A stretch of 64,000 bases of DNA from Synechococcus sp. CS-1332 (GCF_025127995.1 NZ_JAHLYP010000011.1:1-64000); one strand, 5' to 3'; positions 33,212-43,328 are shown, counted from the first letter of the stretch. Notes: a model not told the origin generated them from the letters alone. Program-made: numbers and translations.

Positions 33212-35140
33212 CTAGGGGGAGCGCTGGCGGCAGCGGGCATGGGCGGCAAGGAGGCTGGCCATCAGGGCCTCGGCCTTGAGCGGCTTGGCGAGGAGTTCGT
33301 TCATGCCCGCCTGCAGGGCCGCCTCCCGCTCCTCGGCGGAGCTGAAGGCGGTGACCGCCACGATCCAGGGCCGCTCCGGCCGTCCGGTGGCGGCGCGGAT
33401 GCGGCGGGTGGCTTCCAGACCATCAAGCCGGGGCATCTGCACATCCATCAGGATCAGATCAGGGTCGAGAACACGCTGCCGTTCCAGCGCCTCCTGGCCA
33501 TCGACGGCGGACTCCGGCGCATAGCCAAGACGCCGCAGCATCAGCTCGCAGAGCCGCCGGTTCACGGCGCTGTCATCCGCCAGCAGGATGCGCAGGGGAT
33601 GGCTTGCCGCGAAGGCCACCCCGTCGTCCTCTGGGCTCGGCGGCGCTGGCAGGGGAGCCGGGGCGGGGGCGGCGGCCACCGCTTCCACCGGCAGGTTGAA
33701 GCAGAACGCACTGCCGCAGCCGGGGGTGCTCTCCACCCGGATCGTGCCGCCAAGGGCAGCAATGAGCTGCTGGCAGATGGCCAGCCCCAGGCCGGTGCCC
33801 GCATGGGGGGCGTTGGTGGAGAGACGAAGCTGCGAGAAGGGTTGGAACAGCAGACCCATCTGATCGGCGGCAATGCCGACCCCGGTGTCGGTGACGGAGA
33901 AGGCCAGATCGATCGCTTCTTTCCCCGGTTCGCTCACAGAACTGGCCGTCGCCTGAACGGACACAACGACGCTGCCGGCGTCGGTGAACTTGATCGCATT
34001 GCCGATCAGGTTGAGCAGGATCTGGCGCAGGCGGATGGCGTCGGTGCAGATCGCCGGGGGAACGTCCGGAGCGATCACCAGAGACAGGTCGAGCGCCTTG
34101 GCCAGGGCAAGGCTGGAGCAGTTGGCGACCGTCTCCTCCAGGAGGGAGCGCAGCTGGCACGGAACCAGTTCCAGCACCAGGTTTCCGGATTCGGTCTTGG
34201 TGAAGTCGAGGATTTCATTGAGCAGGCTGAGCAGGGATTCCCCCGAGCAGTGCACGATGTCCAGGCACTCCCGTTGCTGGGCGGACAGCTCCGTGGCCAA
34301 CACCAGCCCCGTCATGCCGATGACCCCATTGAGCGGGGTGCGGATCTCGTGGCTCAAGGTGGCGAGAAACGTGCTCTTGGCGCGGTCGGCGGCGGCCATG
34401 GCCGCGAAGGCCCGGGCCCGGGCCTTGAGGGAACGGCGATAGAAGCTGGCTGCCAGAACCGAGAACCCGCCGCTGCCGATCAGGCCCACTATGTAGGTGA
34501 GCTGCAGCGGAAACTGCTTGCGTTGCAGTTGGGCAAGCGAGAAATCGATGCCAACAAAGCCCACCAGCTTCCCCTTGCTGTCCCGGATCGGAGCAAAGCC
34601 GCTCATGAAGGTTCCGAAGCTGTCGGTGTAGTGCCTTGTGCTGATGGTGGTCAGGCCGGTGCGGACGGCCTGGAGCGCGTCGACCGACGGATCGACATAG
34701 AGCTCACCAACGCGGGTGGTGCTCGAGGAGTCACCCTTGTTCTGGATGTAGTAGGTGCTATCGATCGCGAATCGAAGACCTTCCGGGCTGGCAATGAACA
34801 CATAGGCGTAGTAGATCTCCGGCACGAGCCTGCGCAGCTTCAGCAGGGGTTCGCTGGCACGGCGATAGTCCGGTGTTCCCGTCTGCTCGGGCCTGGTCAT
34901 GGCGGCAACCAGGCTGGGATCCATTTCGCTGGCGGCGATGCTCACCAGGTTGCGCAGGGCTTCGCGCACCTCGTTGCGCAGGAGCCGGTTGGCGCTCCAG
35001 TAGTTGAAGCTCAGCGCCACTGTCGCCACGCTGAAGATGGTGGCGGCCAGCAGAACGCTCTCCAGGCGAATGCGCCGGCGGCTCAGTTCGGGAACGGAGC
35101 CGTGGAGGTGCTGTGGGGGCGACCGCCAGGCGCCTGGCAC
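33212..35140 (-). CDS. Hybrid sensor histidine kinase with receiver domain
   Basis: A 642-residue protein. After a membrane span ([20 protein letters not shown]) comes a ~170-residue sensor part ([30 protein letters not shown], dCache-like), then a second span ([20 protein letters not shown]). The H box is [15 protein letters not shown], the N box [12 protein letters not shown], followed by DTGVGI and [12 protein letters not shown]. The receiver domain at the C-terminus has the DD pair (LLADDSAVN), phospho-acceptor D in LILMDVQMP and K in LAKPLK. The signal is unknown; no output domain or partner regulator is adjacent. GTG start at 35140 chosen. Confidence 0.92.
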   Translation of the reverse strand: MPGAWRSPPQHLHGSVPELSRRRIRLESVLLAATIFSVATVALSFNYWSANRLLRNEVREALRNLVSIAASEMDPSLVAAMTRPEQTGTPDYRRASEPLLKLRRLVPEIYYAYVFIASPEGLRFAIDSTYYIQNKGDSSSTTRVGELYVDPSVDALQAVRTGLTTISTRHYTDSFGTFMSGFAPIRDSKGKLVGFVGIDFSLAQLQRKQFPLQLTYIVGLIGSGGFSVLAASFYRRSLKARARAFAAMAAADRAKSTFLATLSHEIRTPLNGVIGMTGLVLATELSAQQRECLDIVHCSGESLLSLLNEILDFTKTESGNLVLELVPCQLRSLLEETVANCSSLALAKALDLSLVIAPDVPPAICTDAIRLRQILLNLIGNAIKFTDAGSVVVSVQATASSVSEPGKEAIDLAFSVTDTGVGIAADQMGLLFQPFSQLRLSTNAPHAGTGLGLAICQQLIAALGGTIRVESTPGCGSAFCFNLPVEAVAAAPAPAPLPAPPSPEDDGVAFAASHPLRILLADDSAVNRRLCELMLRRLGYAPESAVDGQEALERQRVLDPDLILMDVQMPRLDGLEATRRIRAATGRPERPWIVAVTAFSSAEEREAALQAGMNELLAKPLKAEALMASLLAAHARCRQRSP

Positions 35141-35219
35141 ACGGGGGAACCAACCAGCCAGAAACCCTCACCACACCACATCTCCCTGGTCTACCCCGGC
35201 TGCCACCCCAACGGCATCA

Positions 35220-35280
35220 GAGCCGGGCCGTGGTGTGCCATGGGACGCCGCAAGCCGACCCACTCTGGCAGCAGTGACCG
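35220..35280 (-). pseudogene. Remnant resembling the 5' end of the acyl-CoA synthetase gene
   Basis: The - strand reads LPEWVGLRRPMAHHGPALMPL, closely matching the sequence around the start of the acyl-CoA synthetase at 48977 (PEWAGLRHSMPYHGPPLAPL), also at DNA level (tgccagagtggg…accacgg). Similarity stops after ~60 bases. It sits between the histidine kinase and mscS. Confidence 0.5.
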
Positions 35281-35286
35281 GGGAGC

Positions 35287-36555
35287 TCAATCCTGCTGGG
35301 GAGCTGGCGCGGCTGGCGTCGGCCCGGTCGAATCGGTGGGCGGATGGATCACCCGCTGGGGGAAGGGAATCTCGATCCCGTTGGCGGTGAAGGCGTGCCA
35401 GATCGCCTGACTCACGGCGCTCTGAATGGAGAGGTTTCCGAGCGGGTCATCAATCCAGAAGCGCAGGGAATAGTCGATCGAGGACTCGCTGTACCGCACC
35501 AGAAACGCCCGCGGGGCGGGCTCGACCCGCACCCCGACCGTGGCGCGGGCCACCTCCTCCAGAAGCGCGATCACGACCACCGGGTCGTGCCGGTAGGCGG
35601 CGCCGATCTCCACCGCGCTGCGCCGCAGGCTGTCGCTGCCGGTATAGGTGGTGGTGGTGGCCGTGAAGAAGGTCTGGTTGGGGATCACCAGTTCGGCGTT
35701 GTCGCGGTTGCGCCACAGCACCGCCGCCCGCAGGCCCAGGCTGCGCACCTCGCAGGGATCGCCATCGATGAACAGCACCGATCCCGGCCGCACCGACCCC
35801 TCGAACAACAGCCACAGGCCGCTGATGAAGTTCGAAAACACCTCCTTGATGCCGAAGCCGATGCCCACCGAGAGCCCCCCGGCGATCGCCGCGATGGCAC
35901 TGGTGTTGAGGCCCACCCGGTGCATCAGCCAAAGCACCCCGGCGGCGACCAGCAGGTAGCGCAGCACAAGGGTGCCGGCGGCGCGGGTGCCATGGGAGAA
36001 GTGAAACAGCCGCTGCAGGAGGTGCCCCAGCCACACCAGGGGAATGGCGGAAAACGCCACCAGGAAGTAGGGAATGGTGAGCAGCAGGAACAGGTTGCTG
36101 GTGGTGAGCGGCGAACCGAACAGGGGGAACAGGGGAATCTCGGCCACATCGCGCAGGGAGGCCAGCTGGTTCACCAGCGAGCCCGCCACGAACAGCACGA
36201 ACAGGGGCTGGACGATCCGGCTGTAGAGCAGCTGGATCTGCTTGGCGGGACATCGCGTCAGCAGCAGCAGCCGGATCACGGCCAGCAGCACCCAGGCTCC
36301 CCACACCTGGGCGAAATAGGTCGCCAGGTCGCCCGGATAGCCCAGCTGCTCGATCACCAGCCCGTTGAGGCGCAGCACGCCCCACAGACCCACCGCCCCG
36401 AGCACCGACACGCGATACCGGCGGGCCTTCAACCTGGGCCGCAGCCACAGGGCATACCCCAGGGCGAAGCCGGCGGTGGTGAGGCACTGCAGCAACACCA
36501 CCGGGCGGCTGAGGAACCCCAGCCAGCCGACGATCTCGTAGAGCAGTTGGTTCAT
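35287..36555 (-). CDS. MscS-family mechanosensitive channel
   Basis: A 422-residue protein with about six hydrophobic segments in the first half (VVLLQCLTTAGFALGYALWL, VWGAWVLLAVIRLLLL, PLFVLFVAGSLVNQL, FLLLTIPYFLVAFSAI) followed by the MscS pore region AIAAIAGGLSVGIGFGIKEVFSNFISGLWLL and the beta domain (GDPCEVRSLGLRAAVLWRNRDNAELVIPNQ). Known: MscS channels release solutes on osmotic downshock. Its ATG overlaps the stop of the upstream lipoprotein gene by four bases, an unusual and tight pairing. A HIP1 octamer lies in the pore region (35882-35889). Confidence 0.92.
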   Translation of the reverse strand: MNQLLYEIVGWLGFLSRPVVLLQCLTTAGFALGYALWLRPRLKARRYRVSVLGAVGLWGVLRLNGLVIEQLGYPGDLATYFAQVWGAWVLLAVIRLLLLTRCPAKQIQLLYSRIVQPLFVLFVAGSLVNQLASLRDVAEIPLFPLFGSPLTTSNLFLLLTIPYFLVAFSAIPLVWLGHLLQRLFHFSHGTRAAGTLVLRYLLVAAGVLWLMHRVGLNTSAIAAIAGGLSVGIGFGIKEVFSNFISGLWLLFEGSVRPGSVLFIDGDPCEVRSLGLRAAVLWRNRDNAELVIPNQTFFTATTTTYTGSDSLRRSAVEIGAAYRHDPVVVIALLEEVARATVGVRVEPAPRAFLVRYSESSIDYSLRFWIDDPLGNLSIQSAVSQAIWHAFTANGIEIPFPQRVIHPPTDSTGPTPAAPAPQQD

Positions 36556-37811
36556 GGGGTCGGGGCCAGCAGCTGGGCGATGGCCGGCTCAGGCGGCAAC
36601 TCCCCCTGCACCACCTTCTTCAGCACCGATTCGAGCCGACCGCCCCGGACGATGGCCGCGTCGGGATCGCGAAACTCAAACATGCGGGAATGGTCGAGGC
36701 TGAAGGCGAGCGCGGCCATCAGGGCCGAGCTGCGGGTGGGGATCAACACATTGGGATTCACCGGCAGGTTGCCCGGCACCGCCACCATCAGCTGCTTCTG
36801 CGTCACCTCGTTGAGCGAGAAGGCCACGAACCGCTCGGCCAGAAGCCTCTGCCGCGCACTCGAATGGCGCCCGAAGCTCCAGACCAGCAGCCGGGTGACC
36901 GGCGTGGCCGGGGTGTCGGCCCCACCCGGCAGCACCGACACCCCCAGGTGCGAACCCATCCGTTGTCGCAGGCCGTCGATCCAGAGGCTGCTGCAGCTGA
37001 TCCAGTCGCGCTCGCCTCGCTCCAGTTGCTGCACCAGTTCAAAGGGGTCGTCGGAGAAGGACACGTTCTGCTGCAGGCCGGAGTCGTAGATCCAGGCGAT
37101 CCAGCGCTCCAGCGCCCGGTGGTCGGCGGCTGACAGGGTGGCTGCCTCCCCCGCCGGTCGTCCATTGAGCAACTGGGCCACGGCAGGGCCGGCCCCCTGG
37201 GCCGTGGTGGTCCAGAACAGTTCGCCCACGCTGATGGGCAGGCCCACCCGCAGACCCTTGGCACTCAGGGCCAGCAGCGCGTCGACGCTGCGGGGCGGTT
37301 CCCTGAGGCGGCGGCGGTCGAAACAGGCCACCTGCGGTTGGGCCAGGAACGGCACCGCGAACGCCTTGGAGCCATTGCGAAAACTGTTCTGAAAGCGTGG
37401 TTCGAGCCGATTGCGGGCGTCTGGATCCAGGCTCACGTCGCTGCTCAGCCCCTGCTGATGCAGCTGCAGGGCGGTGACCACGCGACTCACGATCAGGTCC
37501 GGGCCCAGGCCACGGCCGTCACGAAAACGGGTGGCCGCGACGAGCTCCCCCGCTGGGAAGTGCCTGATGTGCACAGCCACGCCGGGATTGAGGGACCGGA
37601 ACTTCTCGATCAGGCTCCTGCTGATGTTGCGGTTGTCCCCCAGTTCGGAGGTGCTGCCGTAGTTGGTGCTGGTTTCGACGGAGATGTAGAGGTTGTCGGG
37701 GCCGACGGCGATGCCGCCACAGCCGCCGCAGGCAAGCAGCAGCGCCAGGGCAGCCAGCAACCCCAGGCCCTTGACCGGGGCCAGGGGTAAGGGGGCAAGG
37801 CCAAAGCCCAT
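36552..37811 (-). CDS. Solute-binding lipoprotein of the ABC type
   Basis: A 419-residue protein from ATG 37811. The N-terminus PVKGLGLLAALALLLACGGC has a lipobox (LLAC), so it should be a lipoprotein. The mature part follows the type-I solute-binding pattern: SRSLIEKFRSLNPGVAVHI, ATRFRDGRGLGPDLIVS, FAVPFLAQPQVACFDRRRL, and late LLAERFVAFSLNEVTQKQLM. Known: such proteins deliver sugars, metals or similar ligands to permeases. No permease or ATPase gene is adjacent; the partner is an MscS channel that overlaps it by four bases. Its ligand is unknown. Confidence 0.82.
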   Translation of the reverse strand: MGFGLAPLPLAPVKGLGLLAALALLLACGGCGGIAVGPDNLYISVETSTNYGSTSELGDNRNISRSLIEKFRSLNPGVAVHIRHFPAGELVAATRFRDGRGLGPDLIVSRVVTALQLHQQGLSSDVSLDPDARNRLEPRFQNSFRNGSKAFAVPFLAQPQVACFDRRRLREPPRSVDALLALSAKGLRVGLPISVGELFWTTTAQGAGPAVAQLLNGRPAGEAATLSAADHRALERWIAWIYDSGLQQNVSFSDDPFELVQQLERGERDWISCSSLWIDGLRQRMGSHLGVSVLPGGADTPATPVTRLLVWSFGRHSSARQRLLAERFVAFSLNEVTQKQLMVAVPGNLPVNPNVLIPTRSSALMAALAFSLDHSRMFEFRDPDAAIVRGGRLESVLKKVVQGELPPEPAIAQLLAPTP

Positions 37812-37859
37812 GGATCTCGTTGGCGTGGGCCTCTCCTGGCCCAAGGCTCGCACGGCCCT

Positions 37860-38801
37860 TCAGTCGAGCGCCCGCCACTGCCCGCCCGGCCCCTTCACCA
37901 GCAGCAGCTGCGGGGGAAACAGAACGCCCGTGGCGACGGCGAAGCAGAAGCCCGCGTCCTCGGGCAGGGCGGCCAGGCGAGCCTCGGTGCCGGGGAGGTT
38001 GGCCGGGCGGAACAGGCTGGGACCAACGCCACGGGCCACCACCACGGGGCTGCCGGTGGTGATCAGGCGCACCTGGTCGAGCGCCGGAGCGGCCAGCCGC
38101 ACGCCGGCGGCATGGCCGCGCTCCAGGCAGCGCTCGCCGCGCATCGCAGGCAGATCGAAGCGCAGGCCCCGATCGGTGGGAAGGGCAGCCAGGGAGGCGT
38201 AGGCGCTAGTGAAATCGGGGGCGAAATCGGGGCTGAACAGGGCGGCCCGCCCGGCCAGCACCCCCAGGATCGCGGCACGATCGGCCGCCTCCAGGGCCTG
38301 GATCGGCGAATCACTGTGCCAGGGCTCGACCCGCGCGAAGGGGGCCTCGAAGCGGTGCTCGAAGGTCACCGGCCCCTGGCTCTGGCGCCGCTCCCCACCC
38401 TCACCGACCTGGTTCGTGGACAGGGTGGCACCCTGGGCCGTGGTGGTGGTGGTCGTCTGGTCGGACACCACCACCCAGCGGAACTGGCTCTCGTAACGGA
38501 TCCGGCCGTCCTGGGGCGTGAAGCGCAGCTGCAGAAGGTTCGGGCCCCGCCGCAGCACCGGCTGCAGCGCCCGCAGCGGTAGCCAGAACGCCGGCGAGAG
38601 TTCCGGACCGGATGGGCCGGTGCCCATCACCAGGGCCCTGCTGGCCGCCAGGGGGTTGTCCAGCATCGGCACCCCATTGAGCACCAGCTCCACCCGGCCA
38701 GCCACGGTGCGGACCTCCGTGGCCCCGCCCACCTCCCCCGGGTAGGGCGTGAAGCTGACCTCCACGTTCACGGTGTCCCCCAGGGCCGCCGCCGGCAACA
38801 C
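37860..38801 (-). CDS. Probable exported protein, start uncertain
   Basis: A 313-residue open frame from GTG 38801 (VLPAAALGDTVNVEVSF). Beta-rich N-terminal half (VRTVAGRVELVLNGVPML, LLQLRFTPQDGRIRYESQF), then a helical part with a Cys (GERCLERGHAAG). Upstream of the GTG the same frame reads LWCSRFRASLAAGLITALAPG, a signal peptide in everything but a start codon; no ATG, GTG or TTG precedes the stop further up. A rare start codon or a mutated start is possible. Family not recognised. It precedes the solute-binding lipoprotein gene by 48 bases on the same strand. Confidence 0.6.
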   Translation of the reverse strand: MLPAAALGDTVNVEVSFTPYPGEVGGATEVRTVAGRVELVLNGVPMLDNPLAASRALVMGTGPSGPELSPAFWLPLRALQPVLRRGPNLLQLRFTPQDGRIRYESQFRWVVVSDQTTTTTTAQGATLSTNQVGEGGERRQSQGPVTFEHRFEAPFARVEPWHSDSPIQALEAADRAAILGVLAGRAALFSPDFAPDFTSAYASLAALPTDRGLRFDLPAMRGERCLERGHAAGVRLAAPALDQVRLITTGSPVVVARGVGPSLFRPANLPGTEARLAALPEDAGFCFAVATGVLFPPQLLLVKGPGGQWRALD

Positions 38802-39187
38802 GCCCGGAGCCAGGGCGGTGATCAGGCCCGCGGCCAGGGACGCCCGGAACCTGGAGCACCAGAGCCAGGGGCCGGTGGAGGAGAGCGTTCGGATTGGCAG
38901 GGGTCGGCGTCACGGCAGGATCCTGCTCCAGCAGGGGATCGAAGCACTGGCGGCTCCAGCCGGCGGTGCCGCCATCGGGGTCGCGTTGAGACGAGACGGT
39001 GACCCTGAACGCCCGTGGCAACCAGCCAGCCAGAGCTCCTCACCACGCCCACTGGTCGTGTCTGAAGCGACGCCCACCCGATCGCGTATCGGGACGGGCC
39101 CAGCCGCCAGGGGGATGAGGAGATGTGAACCCCCGTCCGGCCCCCCAAAGGGCCCTGCTTACGTGTGATCAGGTGAAGCGGCTCCCC
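38802..39187. other. Intergenic stretch with signal-peptide-like coding trace
   Basis: The left part (38802-38880, - strand) encodes the signal-peptide-like extension of the gene at 37860. The stretch 39018-39060 resembles 35148-35190 near the histidine kinase start (both read VVR-SGWLV on the - strand). No complete gene is seen; a promoter for the GAF gene must lie at the right end. Confidence 0.5.
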
Positions 39188-39913
39188 ATGCCCACAAAAG
39201 CGGCTCCTCGCGAAGCAGCACGCCTGGAGGCCCTGAAGGATTACCGCATCCTCGATACGGAAAGCGAGCAGTCGTACGACGACATCACCTTTCTGGCCGC
39301 CCAGCTGTGCGATGTGCCCATCGCCCTGATCAGCCTGGTGGATGGCGATCGTCAGTGGTTCAAATCCAAGGTCGGCCTCGATGTCAGCGAAACGAGCCGG
39401 GATGTGTCCTTCTGCGCCCACGCCATCCTCGGCGACCAGACCCTGGTGGTGAAGGATGCCCGTGAGGATGAGCGCTTCTGCGACAACGCGCTGGTCTGCA
39501 GTGAGCCCAACATCGTCTTCTACGCGGGGGTGCCGCTGTGCACACCAACCGGCGCCAAGATCGGCTCCCTCTGCGTCATCGATCGACGGCCCCGTGAACT
39601 CAGCGACCTGCAGATCCGCTCCCTGGAGACCCTGGCCCATCAGGTGGTGCTGCAGCTGGAACTGAAACGGATCTCCGATCAGCTCGCCAGCGCGTTGCAG
39701 CGCATCGACGTGATGGAGCGACTGATCCCGATCTGCTCCTACTGCAAGGGCATCCGCAACGACCAGGGCTACTGGGGGACGGTGGAGGCGTTCATCAAGA
39801 GCCACGACAACGTGGAGTTCTCCCACGGCGTCTGCGATGCCTGCATGGCGAAATACTTCCCGGAGGTGGCTGCGCTCGGCAGGGAAGCTTCAGAGGTGGA
39901 CGATCAGCGCTGA
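39188..39913 (+). CDS. GAF-domain protein with C-terminal cysteine motif
   Basis: A 241-residue protein from ATG 39188 (MPTKAAPREAARLEALKDY). A GAF domain covers residues ~20-165 (DITFLAAQLCDVPIALISLVD, QWFKSKVGLDVSETSRDVSFC, GVPLCTPTGAKIGSLCVID). A short helical linker leads to a 60-residue end with IPICSYCKGIRND, GYWGTVEAFI and FSHGVCDACMAKYFPE: two CxxC pairs that may bind a metal. Known: this cysteine module often ends PAS/GAF or response-regulator proteins and its role is unclear. The protein is probably a cytosolic sensor. No partner kinase is adjacent. Confidence 0.88.
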   Translation: MPTKAAPREAARLEALKDYRILDTESEQSYDDITFLAAQLCDVPIALISLVDGDRQWFKSKVGLDVSETSRDVSFCAHAILGDQTLVVKDAREDERFCDNALVCSEPNIVFYAGVPLCTPTGAKIGSLCVIDRRPRELSDLQIRSLETLAHQVVLQLELKRISDQLASALQRIDVMERLIPICSYCKGIRNDQGYWGTVEAFIKSHDNVEFSHGVCDACMAKYFPEVAALGREASEVDDQR

Positions 39914-39949
39914 TTGCGCCGGTGTTGAGGCGAATCACCTGATGTGGGC

Positions 39950-41626
39950 TTAGCCGGGTTGGGGGGTTCGCAGCTTGTAGCCACTGTCGATGGTGCTGCC
40001 GGGCATCGGTTGGCTTTCCTCGTTCGGGATCATCACCTCGATGTAGGCGGCGCCGTCGTGGTTATCGATCTGATCGAGCACATGATCGAGTTCCGCCACA
40101 GTACTCACCTTCGCCGTCAGCCAGTTCTTGCAACCGAAGGCCTCGGGCAACAGGTGGTATTGGACGGCCGCCAGATCGTCGTAGCCGTGGCCGCGCTCAC
40201 TGATCACATCCTCGATGCCATAGAGACCGTTGTTGAGCACAAAGATCCTGGGTTTGACGCCGTAGCGTCCCATCACCGCGATCTCATTGAGGGTGAGCTG
40301 GTGGGAACCGTCGCCCGTCACCATCCAGGTATGGCCGGATGTCTTGGCCATCACCACCCCGAGGCAGGCCGGCGTGGCCCAACCGATGGATCCCCAGAGA
40401 CCCTGCCCTTCTGCGCTGACACCTTGCGGTAGCAGCATGCAGTTGAGGTGCGTCATGCAGGTGCCGGTTTCGATCACAACCGTGTCACCGGCACGCAGCC
40501 GCTGCTGCAGGCGTGGATAGAAGTTCGCGGATGTCGTTGTATCGCCGGCCGCACCGGTGAGGGCTGATGAAGCGAGCTTCAGGCCGTGGTCAGCACAACG
40601 GGTGGTGACGCGCTCGCAGAGGGCATTCAGCACATCGTCGATCGCCACATTCACAAAAACCTTGCCACCAGCCCGCACCCAGTTGTCGTTGATCGAGACA
40701 AGCCTTGCTGGGTCGTACTGGCCCGTCCACAGGCCCGTGTTGAGTTCCGTGGTGACGATGCCACCGATAGCGAGCACGACATCGGCCTGGCCCACGAGTT
40801 CCCGCACCGCCTCCGAGGACGACCAATCACCCGCATAGAGCCCCGCGTACTGGGGCATCGCCTCATCGATCGTGCCCTTGTCGTTGGGGGTGAGGGCGGT
40901 GGGAAGATTCGTTTTGCGGATGAACTCCAGCGCCCTGTCTCTTACGCCGTAGCGGCTCACCAGATGGGTGAGCACCGCCACCGGATGGCTGGCGGCCTCC
41001 AGCCGCGCCAGGATGGTTTGCACAGCCGCCTCCAGCTCCTGGGGCACGCTGCGTTGACGCTTCACCGCCGTGAGCGGCTGCCCGGCGGCGGGAGTGCCGA
41101 GCACCGGCAGGCCACCGTTCACCTCTGAGATCACGAGATAGGCCGGCATGCTCTGCCGCAGCGCTTCACGGATCACCCGCTCCAGCTCATCGATGCAGTT
41201 GTCGGGGCTGAGCACCGCACTCACACAGGCGGCGGCAGCCGAAAGCGGCTGAAAACGGTCGTAAACGTTGTCGCCGAGGTTGTGGTGCGTGATCAGCCCC
41301 TGCTTCTGGATGCGCTCACTGGGCATGCCCACCAGGTGAAACACCGGCAGGCGATGGGCCTTGCTGCCCATCACGCCATTGATGGCGGAGAGCTCCCCCA
41401 CGCCGTAGGTGGTGGAGAGGATGGCCGCGCCGCGGATGCGCGCGTAGCCATCGGCGGCGTAGGCCGCGTTGAGTTCGTTGGCGCAGGCCACCCACGACAG
41501 ACCGGGCACCAGCTCAGCGGCGTCATCGATGGCGAAGGCATAGTCACCGGGCACCCCGAAGATCCGGTCGATCCCCAGTTGGGACAACCGATTCAGGGTG
41601 TATTGGGCGACGGTGGGTGACGCCAT
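39950..41626 (-). CDS. Thiamine-diphosphate-dependent 2-oxo acid decarboxylase (pyruvate/indolepyruvate type)
   Basis: A 558-residue protein from ATG 41626 (MASPTVAQYTLNRLSQLGI). ThDP-enzyme marks: N-terminal FGVPGDYAFAIDD, the Glu in WVACANELNAAYAADGYAR, STTYGVGELSA, and the C-terminal ThDP motif GDGSHQLTLNEIAVM…NNGLYGIE. Known: these enzymes decarboxylate pyruvate or indolepyruvate to aldehydes; HH near residue 113 (ITHHNLGD) is the pair expected for the decarboxylase branch. Stop codon 39950. It lies 28 bases downstream of the GH57 gene on the same strand, so they may share a transcript. The frame extends upstream without a better start. Confidence 0.92.
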   Translation of the reverse strand: MASPTVAQYTLNRLSQLGIDRIFGVPGDYAFAIDDAAELVPGLSWVACANELNAAYAADGYARIRGAAILSTTYGVGELSAINGVMGSKAHRLPVFHLVGMPSERIQKQGLITHHNLGDNVYDRFQPLSAAAACVSAVLSPDNCIDELERVIREALRQSMPAYLVISEVNGGLPVLGTPAAGQPLTAVKRQRSVPQELEAAVQTILARLEAASHPVAVLTHLVSRYGVRDRALEFIRKTNLPTALTPNDKGTIDEAMPQYAGLYAGDWSSSEAVRELVGQADVVLAIGGIVTTELNTGLWTGQYDPARLVSINDNWVRAGGKVFVNVAIDDVLNALCERVTTRCADHGLKLASSALTGAAGDTTTSANFYPRLQQRLRAGDTVVIETGTCMTHLNCMLLPQGVSAEGQGLWGSIGWATPACLGVVMAKTSGHTWMVTGDGSHQLTLNEIAVMGRYGVKPRIFVLNNGLYGIEDVISERGHGYDDLAAVQYHLLPEAFGCKNWLTAKVSTVAELDHVLDQIDNHDGAAYIEVMIPNEESQPMPGSTIDSGYKLRTPQPG

Positions 41627-41654
41627 GGCTGGTGTGATGAACGCTACAAAAAAC

Positions 41655-43196
41655 CTAGCCAGCCTGCACTTTCCTGCCGCCCATCGACTCGTTCCACAAC
41701 GCGGCGGTTCCCTGGTGTTCCCCCTCGGCCAGGGCGGCGGCGATCGCGGCTTCGCCACGCCGGTGGATCTCACTGGCGTAGTCGGTCCAGGTGCCCTGGC
41801 CCCAGTAGCGGAAGCAACTGGTTTCCAGCAGCAGCAGGTGGAGCAGCGCCTCCTGATAGCGGGGGGTCCGGGTCACGCCGGGATCCTGGGCCACCAGGGG
41901 GTCGAACAGTTGGTGGAAACGGGCACTGAGCTGGTTCATCGGCTCCAGCACGTTGGCGTAGCCCTCCACCCAGCTGAGGTCGTTGGTCCAGGAGGCGCCG
42001 GCCATCGAGAAGGCGGGGTCGCTGGCCTGGAGATCGGCGATGGCCGCTGTGGTGGCCTCAAGAGTGGCCTCCAGAGCAGGTGAGTCGCCCAGCTGCTGCC
42101 AGAGCTTGTGCTGCTGAACCGCCTGAATCGTCGGGAAGTCGCTAGCTGGCACACCAGCGGCCTCCAGCAACTCGAGATACTCCGTGCCGTTGATCGCCAC
42201 CGTGGCTTGCTCACCCCCCTTGGCGGCGATGGTGTGATGGGCCTGGAGGAAGGCGGACGGGAACTCATTCATCATCACGCCGCCGTTCTCGCCATCGGCA
42301 ATCTGGGACACCAGCGACGGCACCGTGGTGGCTCCCAGCCCCTGCCGGCCAAGCCCCAGGGCTTCGTAGCAGGGCTGCATCTGGCCCACCAGTTTGGTAT
42401 CGGAGCCCTGGGTCTTGATCAGCACCGTGATCGACATCTCTTCGCCGCTGGAGTTGCGCGCCACGAGTTGGTTGGGAAGGTACTTCTGTTCGTGAGACAG
42501 GCTGGAGCCATCGAGGTTTTCGACGCTGTGCTCCTGCACCAGCAGCCAGCGGTAGCCACACTCCTTCAGGGCCTTGACGAACTCAAACAGCGTGTCGGGA
42601 TGGTTGGGCAGGTGCATTTCCGGTGGCGAAAAGCCCTTCACCCGCGCCAGGGCGTCCCGGCCGAACAGGGCCGCGAACTGGTGCTGCCAGGCCAGGATCT
42701 GCAGCTTGAGATCGGGAATGGGGGTGGAGGGGGCCACGGCATGGCTCCAGAAGGTGCCAAGCCACTCCACATGGGGCTGGAGGGAGGAATCGCAGGCGAG
42801 CCGCTTCAGGGCATCAAGCACATCGAGCCGGCCCATCTGCTCCAGGCCCCAGAGCAGATTGCCCGAATAATCCAGCATGATCCGGGGATTGCAGCCCTCC
42901 TCAATCAACTGGGGGATGATCTCCACCAGGCGCCGGTAGCACTGGGCGAAGGGTTCGGCGTTGTGGTTATCGCCTTCTCCCTGGTGCTCGAACATGTACT
43001 GGAGATGGGAGATCAGTTCGCCATGCGCCCCGGCAGGAATCGTGGGCTGGTGCATGTGGAGCGCGCAGGCAAACCCGGAACGGATCTGCGCCAGATCGAG
43101 ATTGGTGTGCGCTAGAAACATCGGCCCGGGCTGCTGCACCAGGGCGAGGATCTCCGCTTCTGAGCCAGCGATCGGCGGCAGGGCTTGGTCGGTCAT
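41655..43196 (-). CDS. Glycoside hydrolase family 57 protein
   Basis: A 513-residue protein. GH57 features: CALHMHQPTIPAGAHGE (the HQP motif) near residue 45, YSGNLLWGLEQM, GTFWSHAVAP, GFSPPEMHLPN (conserved region with the catalytic-site Glu) and ILAWQHQFAALFG. Known: GH57 enzymes act on alpha-glucans as amylases, branching enzymes or 4-alpha-glucanotransferases. The start MTDQALPPIAGSEAEILALV is normal, with no signal peptide, so it is cytosolic and probably concerns glycogen. The ThDP decarboxylase follows on the same strand. Confidence 0.88.
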   Translation of the reverse strand: MTDQALPPIAGSEAEILALVQQPGPMFLAHTNLDLAQIRSGFACALHMHQPTIPAGAHGELISHLQYMFEHQGEGDNHNAEPFAQCYRRLVEIIPQLIEEGCNPRIMLDYSGNLLWGLEQMGRLDVLDALKRLACDSSLQPHVEWLGTFWSHAVAPSTPIPDLKLQILAWQHQFAALFGRDALARVKGFSPPEMHLPNHPDTLFEFVKALKECGYRWLLVQEHSVENLDGSSLSHEQKYLPNQLVARNSSGEEMSITVLIKTQGSDTKLVGQMQPCYEALGLGRQGLGATTVPSLVSQIADGENGGVMMNEFPSAFLQAHHTIAAKGGEQATVAINGTEYLELLEAAGVPASDFPTIQAVQQHKLWQQLGDSPALEATLEATTAAIADLQASDPAFSMAGASWTNDLSWVEGYANVLEPMNQLSARFHQLFDPLVAQDPGVTRTPRYQEALLHLLLLETSCFRYWGQGTWTDYASEIHRRGEAAIAAALAEGEHQGTAALWNESMGGRKVQAG

Positions 43197-43328
43197 GGCG
43201 ATGGCGGGGTGCCCGCGCGCAGGGCAGGTCGTGCGGGATCAGTCTGCGGGCGAGGGGGAAACGCTGCTGTCGCCATCCCTGCGCCAGGCTTGGTCCATGA
43301 CGTTGCCGGTGCCAGGAGTCTCAAGGCC

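Noticed and set aside
38822-39826. 334-residue frame on the - strand opposite the GAF gene
   Set aside because: The + strand encodes a clear GAF domain and cysteine module; the antisense product has no motif and is rich in His, Arg and Gly as expected for a shadow.
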